A stretch of DNA of 38,945 nucleotides from PRO6 sp049646625 (GTDB lineage: Bacteria > Pseudomonadota > Alphaproteobacteria > Rhizobiales > Xanthobacteraceae), in NCBI GenBank assembly GCA_049646625.1, contig JBARWE010000216.1:1-38945 (forward strand), in the 5' to 3' direction. Of this stretch, positions 34,039 to 38,945 are shown in pieces. Below the pieces are notes generated by a model. It did not search any database, had not been told where the DNA came from, and saw nothing but the letters and a program-made list of their open reading frames with translations. A program made the translations under genes and the position numbers. How positions within the stretch are numbered: the stretch's first letter is position 1; each line of letters starts with the position of its first letter.

Positions 34039-34507
34039 GTTCACCGGCAGGCACATGCTCGGCGTGATGCTTGCCTTTTTCGGGGTTGTCATCGCGGTCA
34101 ATCTGACGCTCGCAACCCTTGCGCAAACGAGTTGGACCGGCCTCGTGGTGGAGAATTCCTATGTCGCAAGCCGGACGTTCAACGAACGCGCGGCCGTCGG
34201 CAAGGCCCAGGCGGCACTCGGCTGGAAAGGAACTCTCAACATCGCCGATGGCGAGGTCCGCTATCATTTGACAGACACCTCCGGCGCGCCAGTCAGTATG
34301 CGCGATGTAACCGTAAAATTTAGGCGTCCTGCTTACGAAGCCGAGGACCTGACACTTATCCTCCATCGCGTAGGCGCCGGTGCCTTTGCCGGCAAGCAGA
34401 CGGTGCGCGACGGCATCTGGATTATCCAGACCGATGCGAATGTCGACGGAAAAAACCCTTACACGGAAGTCCGCCGCATCGTCGTCACGAAGGGAACGCT
34501 GCAATGA
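34010..34507 (+). CDS. ccoH: Cytochrome cbb3 oxidase assembly protein CcoH (FixH)
   Basis: The 165-residue protein has one N-terminal membrane helix (HMLGVMLAFFGVVIAVNLTLA) and a periplasmic domain of the FixH family (VVENSYVASRTFNERAAVG, WKGTLNIADGEV, DGIWIIQTDAN). CcoH acts in cbb3 assembly. The ATG overlaps the end of ccoG, and the TGA overlaps the start of the next frame as ATGA. Confidence 0.92.
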   Translation: MTKPTRTAGEFTGRHMLGVMLAFFGVVIAVNLTLATLAQTSWTGLVVENSYVASRTFNERAAVGKAQAALGWKGTLNIADGEVRYHLTDTSGAPVSMRDVTVKFRRPAYEAEDLTLILHRVGAGAFAGKQTVRDGIWIIQTDANVDGKNPYTEVRRIVVTKGTLQ

Positions 34508-34599
34508 GCTGCTGCGCGCCGGGAGCTAAATTTGCGCCTGAACTCAGCGAAGCCAACGGGCACGCGCCTCGCCTCGTATCGCCGACTGTAGCATCATGA
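34504..34599 (+). pseudogene. ccoI: ccoI (FixI) copper ATPase, nearly completely deleted in frame
   Basis: The frame starts with an ATG overlapping the ccoH stop. It encodes MSCCAPGAKFAPELSE, the very typical N-terminus of CcoI/FixI P-type copper ATPases, which are normally around 700-750 residues. Only 31 codons remain, ending at a TGA that overlaps the ATG of ccoS, exactly as full-length ccoI-ccoS pairs do. No P-type ATPase motifs (DKTGT, CPC, GDGxND) exist. The gene order and both overlaps are preserved, so an in-frame internal deletion is the simplest reading. A functional copy would have to be elsewhere for cbb3 assembly. Confidence 0.75.
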
Positions 34600-34766
34600 C
34601 CAATCTCATCTTTCTCATTCCAGTCGCGCTTTTCCTCGGGGGCCTTGGACTCGCCAGCTTCCTGTGGGCGCTGCGCAGCGGCCAGTACGACGATCTCGAC
34701 GGCGCGGCTGAACGTATCCTGTTCGAGGAGTCAGATTCTCGGCGGCAGCCTGATCATCAACCGTGA
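34596..34766 (+). CDS. ccoS: cbb3-type oxidase assembly protein CcoS (FixS)
   Basis: The 56-residue protein has one hydrophobic N-terminal helix (NLIFLIPVALFLGGLGLASFLWAL) and the conserved FixS tail SGQYDDLDGAAERILFEES. It closes the ccoGHIS locus. The last ten residues (DSRRQPDHQP) are unlike the usual acidic FixS end, and the bases after it have no clear gene, so the 3' end may also have been altered. Confidence 0.88.
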   Translation: MTNLIFLIPVALFLGGLGLASFLWALRSGQYDDLDGAAERILFEESDSRRQPDHQP

Positions 34767-34971
34767 TGGGTTAACTCTACGGCCTTCCTGGCGCTGTTCG
34801 ACGAAGTGTCGGACCGGCTTCTTCCGGGGCCGCCTGCCTCCGCAACATCAGCAGCACGAATCCACCGGCGTTCGCCAACCTGTCGAAACGGCGGCTTCCC
34901 AATACGAGCCGCGTCAGCGTCGAGACTGAAAGCGGTTTGAAAATAACTGTACTGATTTTACTGGGGATTTT
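34767..34971. other. Gene-poor stretch between ccoS and tRNA-Met
   Basis: No supported gene. The fragments are short, in three frames, and none shows a recognisable motif or ribosome-binding site. It lies between the altered ccoIS end and a tRNA 3' end, so it may be a scar of deletion or integration. Composition changes toward AT-rich bases at 34935-34972. Confidence 0.4.
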
Positions 34972-35048
34972 TGGTAGCGGGGGAGGGATTTGAACCCCCG
35001 ACCCCAGGATTATGATTCCCGTGCTCTAACCAACTGAGCTACCCCGCC
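34972..35048 (-). tRNA. tRNA-Met (CAT)
   Basis: On the minus strand the 77-base gene begins GGCGGGG and ends with an encoded CCA. The acceptor pairs are GGCGGGG with CCCCGCT (one G-T). The anticodon stem CGGGA/TCCTG encloses the loop ATCATAA, giving CAT, and the T-arm contains GTTCAAATC. Perfect acceptor pairing at position 2 and this anticodon loop suggest the elongator type, though CAT-bearing Ile tRNAs cannot be excluded without modification data. Its 3' end faces the ccoS side. Confidence 0.93.
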
Positions 35049-35202
35049 ACAGCGGCCGATGACAGGGAAACCCCCATCGGCGAACCGGCGGCATATAAGA
35101 AGTCCGCCAATTCGATGTCAAGAAAAGGCACCGGCGTTCCGCAGAATATGTGCCGCCGCCGGGACTGCGGCGACCCCGTATCGACCTGATTTTCTGAAGA
35201 AC

Positions 35203-35277
35203 TGGAGCGGGCGAAGGGATTCGAACCCTCGACCCCAACCTTGGCAAGGTTGTGCTCTACCCCTGAGCTACACCCGC
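35203..35277 (-). tRNA. tRNA-Gly (GCC)
   Basis: The 75-base minus-strand gene starts GCGGGTG and ends with CGCCCGC, a discriminator T and CCA. The anticodon stem CAACC/GGTTG carries loop TTGCCAA, so the anticodon is GCC, decoding GGC/GGU. The T-arm contains GTTCGAATC. It lies 154 bases upstream of tRNA-Met on the same strand; the spacer shows nothing else. Confidence 0.96.
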
Positions 35278-35422
35278 ATCCGGCCCGGCCGCAGGCGCCG
35301 CCGAGCGGCACAGCTATGCCAAAAGCCGCAGAGCAATGCAACAGCGCCGCACCATTTTCGTTCCGCTAAAATGACCGCCACCCGGTCCCGCCGGCAAGCC
35401 TGGGGCCAAGCCCCGCAAGACG

Positions 35423-35770
35423 TCAGCCCAACAGGTCGCGAAGAACAACGGCGTTGTTGTGCGCCTCGTCCTTGGCGGCGAACACCAGCGTCAGGGTCTT
35501 CGCGCTCTTGGCAAGAGCACGCAGTTCCGCCACGGCCTCGGGATTTGCCTTGAGTTCGGCGCGGTAGCGCGTCTGGAATTCAGCCCACCGCTCCGGGTCA
35601 TGGCCGAACCACTTGCGCAAATCGGCGCTCGGCGCCAGTTCCTTGAGCCAGTGATCGATGCTGGCCGCTTCGCGTTTAACCCCGCGCGGCCACAGGCGAT
35701 CCACCAGCACGCGGACGCCGTCACCAGCCGCAGGCGCCTCATAGGCGCGTTTGATCCTGATCCGGGCCAT
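35423..35770 (-). CDS. DUF488 family protein (YeaO-like)
   Basis: The 115-residue protein has the DUF488/YeaO hallmarks: IRIKRAYEAPAAGDGVRVLVDRLWPRGV near the N-terminus, then WLKELAPSADLRKWFGHDPERWAEFQTRYRAEL, and an ending VFAAKDEAHNNAVVLRDLL. The family is of unknown function. It is divergent from the truncated hemoglobin gene and shares its 110-base promoter region. A GGAG site lies just before the ATG. Confidence 0.92.
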   Translation of the reverse strand: MARIRIKRAYEAPAAGDGVRVLVDRLWPRGVKREAASIDHWLKELAPSADLRKWFGHDPERWAEFQTRYRAELKANPEAVAELRALAKSAKTLTLVFAAKDEAHNNAVVLRDLLG

Positions 35771-35788
35771 GCCTTCTCCGTGCAGTCG

Positions 35789-35817
35789 TTGACCCTATAA
35801 TATTCAACTTATATGAC
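35789..35817 (+). promoter_or_regulatory. Candidate promoter of the truncated hemoglobin gene
   Basis: TTGACC (35789-35794) and TATGAC (35812-35817) are 17 bases apart and match the sigma-70-type hexamers at five and four positions. Initiation would fall inside the palindrome at 35817-35842. Confidence 0.5.
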
Positions 35818-35842
35818 TCTTTGCACAACGCAATGCAAAGAG
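35817..35842. promoter_or_regulatory. Inverted repeat at the hemoglobin promoter (candidate operator)
   Basis: CTCTTTGCA and TGCAAAGAG are exact 9-base arms around eight bases. The repeat begins at the -10 and covers the expected start, a typical repressor position. NO-responsive repressors of the Rrf2 family (NsrR) use dyads with TGCA-type half-sites, so NsrR-like control is possible, but the match is not decisive. Confidence 0.6.
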
Positions 35843-35880
35843 CGAGGCGGCCGCGGCGGCGGGCCGCAACGGGGATGACG

Positions 35881-36369
35881 ATGAACCAACCGCCCGAGAC
35901 CACCAACCGCGCACTGCTCCAGGCGGATATCGCCGCCCGCACCGGCATCGACGAAGCGATGATCGAGCGGCTGGTGCGCACTTTTTACGATCGCGTGCGC
36001 GACGACGACCTGATCGGCCCGATTTTCGACAGCCGTATCCATGATTGGGAAGCGCATCTGCAGCGCATGTTCGCGTTCTGGTCGTCGGTGGCGCTGATGA
36101 CCGGCCGCTATCACGGTCAACCGATGGCGGTACACCTGCCGCTGCCGGTCGATACGCCGCATTTCGACCGCTGGCTGACGCTGTTCGCGCAGACCGCGCA
36201 CGATATCTGCCCACCGCCGGCGGCGGCGCATTTCCTTGAGCGCGCCCACCGCATCGCCGATAGTTTCGAGCTAGGCATTGCCTTCCAGAACGGCGAAATC
36301 AGGCCGCGCCGGAAGCGGCCGGCCGAAACCTGGGAGCCGGCGCCCCCTTCCCCGGATGCCGCGGTATAA
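35881..36369 (+). CDS. Group III truncated hemoglobin
   Basis: The 162-residue protein has the 2/2 globin fold pattern of group III: LVRTFYDRVRDDDLIGPIF, the MFAFWSSVALMTGRYHGQPM segment, and DTPHFDRWLTLFAQTA. The proximal heme histidine lies in the PMAVHLPL region. The C-terminal 30 residues are a basic Pro/Arg-rich extension. The ATG at 35881 was preferred over 35875 because GGGGAT is at the right distance. Proteins of this group are linked to oxygen or nitric-oxide chemistry; the exact role here is unknown. Confidence 0.88.
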   Translation: MNQPPETTNRALLQADIAARTGIDEAMIERLVRTFYDRVRDDDLIGPIFDSRIHDWEAHLQRMFAFWSSVALMTGRYHGQPMAVHLPLPVDTPHFDRWLTLFAQTAHDICPPPAAAHFLERAHRIADSFELGIAFQNGEIRPRRKRPAETWEPAPPSPDAAV

Positions 36370-36470
36370 AGGCGGGCGGTCGGTTCCGCATCGCATCCGC
36401 CGCGGGCTTGGCCGAATCACGATGCCACCCGGTGATTCGCGCTGTGGCGAGGCAGACAAAGTGAGGTCGC

Positions 36471-36758
36471 GTGCCCGACACTGCCCTGCCCGCCCGCCAG
36501 CGCCTCGACAAATGGCTGTGGCATGCCCGCTTCGTGAAAACCCGCAGCAGCGCGCAGGCCCTGGTCAGTGCCGGCCGGGTCCGCGTCAACGGCGCCCGGC
36601 AAAGCGCCCCCGGCCATGGCGTCAAGGCCGGCGACGTTCTCACCATCACGCTCGACGGCGGCGTGCGCCTGATCAGAATCACAGCCTTCGCCGCACGGCG
36701 CGGCGATGCCGCCCAGGCGCGCCAACTCTATGCGGAATTGCAGAGCGGCCCCGAATGA
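36471..36758 (+). CDS. S4-domain RNA-binding protein (Hsp15-like)
   Basis: The 95-residue protein consists of an S4 RNA-binding domain: QRLDKWLWHARFVKTRSSAQALVSAGRVRVNG, then VKAGDVLTITL. It resembles E. coli Hsp15, which recycles stalled 50S subunits with nascent chains, though it is shorter. GTG at 36471 has GAGG five bases upstream. The gene often lies near an RNA helicase and a ferredoxin in alphaproteobacteria; here the ferredoxin is 294 bases downstream. Confidence 0.9.
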   Translation: MPDTALPARQRLDKWLWHARFVKTRSSAQALVSAGRVRVNGARQSAPGHGVKAGDVLTITLDGGVRLIRITAFAARRGDAAQARQLYAELQSGPE

Positions 36759-37051
36759 TTATCTGTGGCTTTATCTGGTGAAATAGATACCAATTCATCA
36801 AGGATGGTGCATCGATCTTCAGGCGCGGAAGGTGCGGGGTCGTTCACACGGCGCTGGCTGGAGCCTGAATCGGCTGCTTGCGGTTGGCGGAATCCTGCGC
36901 TACGCCACCTGCAACCGTTGCGGCGGTACCCAGGATCGCCGCGCCAATCGGACCATCCGACAGGATGTGCACCCGCATTGCGGCGGCGCCGAACCGATGA
37001 TCGGCGGAGCCGCCGTGCGGAATGCGCCGAAGACGTGCTCCGGAGTGCTCG

Positions 37052-37390
37052 ATGACCTACGTCGTCACCGATAACTGCATTAAATGTAAGTATACCGACT
37101 GTGTCGAGGTTTGCCCCGTAGATTGCTTCTACGAAGGCGAGAACATGCTGGTCATCCACCCTGACGAATGCATCGACTGCGGCGTCTGCGAACCTGAATG
37201 TCCGGCGGAAGCCATCAAGCCCGACAGCGAACCCAGCCTGGAGAAATGGCTGGAACTGAACGCCGAATACGCCAAGACCTGGCCCAACATCACCCAGAAG
37301 AAAGAGATGTTGCCGGACGCGCAAGAACATGACGGCGAAGAAGGCAAGCTGGAGAAGTATTTTTCACCGAATCCGGGTTCTGGCGACTGA
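37052..37390 (+). CDS. fdxA: 7Fe-type ferredoxin FdxA
   Basis: The 112-residue ferredoxin carries one [3Fe-4S] and one [4Fe-4S] cluster motif: CIKCKYTDCVEVCPVDCF and CIDCGVCEPECPAEAI. A C-terminal extension (EKWLELNAEYAKTWPNITQKK) is typical of the FdxA family. ATG at 37052 is the natural start because MTYVVTDNC begins the family. It is monocistronic by spacing. Confidence 0.96.
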   Translation: MTYVVTDNCIKCKYTDCVEVCPVDCFYEGENMLVIHPDECIDCGVCEPECPAEAIKPDSEPSLEKWLELNAEYAKTWPNITQKKEMLPDAQEHDGEEGKLEKYFSPNPGSGD

Positions 37391-37688
37391 ACGGCTGCCG
37401 TGGCGACGGCGCCAGCCCGGCGCAGCCGCCCTGCTTACTTTATCCATTTGAAATTCCGGACGATTTCCGCGCCCGTCCGATGCCGCTGGCGCGCGGGTTT
37501 AACCCTGTTCACAGGGAACGCCTGACACTGCACCGCAGCATGGCGATAAGCCATTGATTTTTGCGGAAAATGTAGTATATATAATGCCATATTGCGGGGC
37601 ACGATCCCGCGCAAGGCCCGTCGGCCGCCGAGGTATCCCGTATTCCAAAAATCATCGAACAGAGGCGTGGCAGTTCCGCGTACAGCCC
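37391..37688. promoter_or_regulatory. fdxA-CarD intergenic region with candidate CarD promoter
   Basis: This 298-base gap has a small hairpin (CCCTG-TTCA-CAGGG, around 37503-37516) and an AT-rich tract with TTGATT at 37554-37559 and TATATA at 37576-37581 (16-base spacing) or TATAAT at 37580-37585. It probably contains the CarD promoter and part of its leader. No other gene is supported. Confidence 0.5.
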
Positions 37689-38858
37689 GTGTCAGCCAAA
37701 ACACGCAACAAAAGTGCCAGGAATTCGAAGACCAGTGCCAGGAAAGTAACAGAGGGACCGGCCAAAACGTCCCGAACGGCGACTGCACGTTCGGTGAAGG
37801 CCACAAAAGCCTACTCGCTTGCCGCCAAGGCCCAAAAGTCCGGCTCGCCACCTAAGAAGGCGACGGGCAAGAGGGCTTCGGTCGGGCAATCCAAAAACAC
37901 GCCCGCCAAGACCACGTCTGCTGCCAAAAAAAGAAGCATAATGACCAAAAACTCCGCCAAGACAACTGCCAAGACGCCGAGCAAAGCATCGGCCAAGGCA
38001 CCCGCCAAAACCGCCGTGAGCAAGGCTCCCGCGGCAAAAACGGCTGCCCATGCGGCTGCGCCCAAGACGATGCCCAAAGCGACTGCGGCAAAGCCGGTGG
38101 CACCCAAGGCAGCCCCCAAGGCGGCGGCCTCGGTCAAGCCGGCGGCCAAGCCTGTCTCCGTGAAGGCTGTCCCCGTAAAGCCTGCCGCGGTGAAGCCCGC
38201 GCCGCATCCGCAGAAGTCCGTCGCGGCCAAGCCGGCCGCCAGCCCGCGGCCGGAGGAGGCCAAGAAGCCGCTGACCCAGCGTCAGGGATTCAAGACCAAC
38301 GAGTTCGTGGTCTATCCGGCCCATGGCGTCGGTCAGATTCTCGCCATCGAGGAGCAGGAGATCGCGGGCGCGCGGCTGGAGCTGTTCGTGATCAGCTTCA
38401 TGAAGGACAAGATGACGCTGCGGGTGCCGACCGCCAAGGTCGCCAATGTCGGCATGCGCAAGCTGTCCGAGCCGGCGCTGGTGAAGAAGGCGCTGGAAAC
38501 GCTGCGCGGGCGCGCCCGCATCAAGCGCACGATGTGGTCGCGCCGCGCCCAGGAATACGAGGCCAAGATCAACTCCGGCGATATCGTCGCCATCGCCGAG
38601 GTGGTGCGGGATCTGTACCGCTCGGAGATGCAGCCGGAGCAGTCCTACAGCGAACGCCAGCTCTACGAGGCCGCACTCGACCGCCTGTCGCGTGAGATCG
38701 TCGTGGTACAGCACATGACCGAGACCGAGGCGATCAAGGAAATCGAGGCCCAGCTTGCCAAAAGCCCGCGCCGCGGCGCCAAAGCCGAGAGCGACGCGGA
38801 CGCCGATGCCGACGATGCCGCCGGCGAGGATGGTGTCGTCACCGACGAGGCCGCCTGA
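37689..38858 (+). CDS. CarD family transcriptional regulator with long Lys/Ala/Pro-rich N-terminus
   Basis: The C-terminal part is CarD-like: the RNA-polymerase-interacting domain begins at about GFKTNEFVVYPAHGVGQILAIEEQ and continues with a helical DNA-contacting domain (MWSRRAQEYEAKINSGDIVAIAEVVRDLYRS; EAIKEIEAQLA). It is preceded by about 190 residues rich in KAPAK-like repeats, resembling histone H1 tails, and ends in an acidic tail (ESDADADADDAAGEDG). CarD stabilises open promoter complexes at rRNA and other promoters. The start is uncertain: GTG 37689 (389 residues), ATG 37941 (305 residues, with AGAAG upstream) and ATG 37584 are all in frame. The basic composition continues upstream of 37941, which favours the longer form. 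Confidence 0.85.
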   Translation: MSAKTRNKSARNSKTSARKVTEGPAKTSRTATARSVKATKAYSLAAKAQKSGSPPKKATGKRASVGQSKNTPAKTTSAAKKRSIMTKNSAKTTAKTPSKASAKAPAKTAVSKAPAAKTAAHAAAPKTMPKATAAKPVAPKAAPKAAASVKPAAKPVSVKAVPVKPAAVKPAPHPQKSVAAKPAASPRPEEAKKPLTQRQGFKTNEFVVYPAHGVGQILAIEEQEIAGARLELFVISFMKDKMTLRVPTAKVANVGMRKLSEPALVKKALETLRGRARIKRTMWSRRAQEYEAKINSGDIVAIAEVVRDLYRSEMQPEQSYSERQLYEAALDRLSREIVVVQHMTETEAIKEIEAQLAKSPRRGAKAESDADADADDAAGEDGVVTDEAA

Positions 38859-38888
38859 GCCAACCCCGGTCCGGCCCCCGAAACACAA

Positions 38889-38920
38889 CGCCCGCGGCAA
38901 CCCCGCGGGCGTTTTTTTTT
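38889..38920 (+). terminator. Rho-independent terminator after CarD
   Basis: A 9-bp stem CGCCCGCGG/CCGCGGGCG with a five-base loop is followed by nine Ts, 30 bases past the CarD stop codon. Confidence 0.93.
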
Positions 38921-38945
38921 GCGGCCGGCCGGCACCAGACTTAGT

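Noticed and set aside
34645..34929. A 94-residue plus-strand frame downstream of ccoS
   Set aside because: It is out of frame with ccoS and overlaps its end; no motif and a start without a ribosome-binding site.
34972..35048. Search for an attachment-site copy of the tRNA-Met 3' end elsewhere in the window
   Set aside because: By eye no matching segment was found near the left edge of the low-GC block; no integrase or transposase gene is present, so no att site is called.
36832..37074. An 80-residue plus-strand frame with C-x2-C and HPHC patterns before fdxA
   Set aside because: The pattern suggests a zinc-binding protein, but there is no ribosome-binding site, it overlaps fdxA, and the surrounding frames are equally open. 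The 293-base gap is left without a gene.
37692..38900. A 402-residue minus-strand frame opposite CarD, very rich in Gly/Leu/Arg
   Set aside because: It is the reverse complement of the Lys/Ala repeats and CarD; no motif, and it would overlap the terminator.
1..38945. CRISPR arrays, rRNA genes and complete insertion sequences
   Set aside because: No regularly spaced repeats, rRNA-like sequence, or transposase gene with terminal inverted repeats was seen.

Overview
The window looks like a chromosomal segment of an alphaproteobacterium of the order Hyphomicrobiales (Bradyrhizobium/Rhodopseudomonas/Afipia/Xanthobacter side). The reasons are a GC-rich backbone, a TIGR02302/DUF4175 gene, a 7Fe ferredoxin next to a CarD-family regulator with a Lys/Ala/Pro-rich N-terminus, FixK/FNR-type boxes on a ccoNOQP-ccoGHIS locus, and palindromic intergenic elements carrying an ATGGCCGGGC arm. 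This placement is an inference; no search was run.

Layout. (1) 1-3.7 kb: the 3' part of a DUF4175 gene, then an aldehyde dehydrogenase with a clear terminator. (2) 3.7-8.4 kb, minus strand: class Ia ribonucleotide reductase nrdA-nrdB. It is preceded by a cobalamin riboswitch and two NrdR-like boxes spaced 31 bp apart, and the nrdA-nrdB gap holds a structured palindromic repeat. (3) 8.5-10.3 kb: a 37-residue membrane peptide, a MOSC protein and a flavin/[2Fe-2S] reductase. (4) 10.4-20.3 kb, minus strand: a probable ten-gene operon read in the order substrate-binding protein, two permeases, ATPase (polyamine/opine-type ABC importer), S51 peptidase E, a three-subunit molybdenum hydroxylase (FAD, 2Fe-2S, Mo), a MoaD/ThiS-like carrier, and aspartate ammonia-lyase. 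(5) 20.5-28.4 kb, plus strand and divergent: GntR/FCD regulator, luciferase-like flavin monooxygenase, DUF1177 protein, a second molybdenum hydroxylase made of a 2Fe-2S subunit and a Mo-FAD fusion with an extra Cys cluster, an AhpD/CMD-like protein and a YdcZ-type transporter. (6) 28.4-34.8 kb: a decayed cytochrome-c5-like gene, an FNR/FixK box, ccoNOQP, a second FNR box inside a 36-bp palindrome, ccoG, ccoH, a ccoI reduced to 31 codons, and ccoS. (7) 35-38.9 kb: tRNA-Met(CAT), tRNA-Gly(GCC), a DUF488 protein, a truncated hemoglobin with a palindrome at its promoter, an S4 RNA-binding protein, ferredoxin, and CarD with a terminator.

How the parts work together. Blocks 4 and 5 read as one catabolic divergon. 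An imported compound would be hydroxylated by two different molybdenum hydroxylases, opened or oxidised by a flavin monooxygenase, and trimmed by an S51 peptidase and the DUF1177 protein. Nitrogen would be released through aspartate to fumarate and ammonia. The GntR protein would sense the substrate. The substrate cannot be read from sequence, and I did not recognise this combination as a described pathway. Block 6 is a microaerobic terminal oxidase locus whose copper-ATPase gene has been almost completely deleted. Base composition falls visibly across blocks 4-6 compared with the flanks (for example 43 of 60 G+C in 661-720 against 27 of 60 in 24481-24540), and the tRNA-Met 3' end faces this lower-GC stretch, so blocks 4-6 may be acquired DNA.
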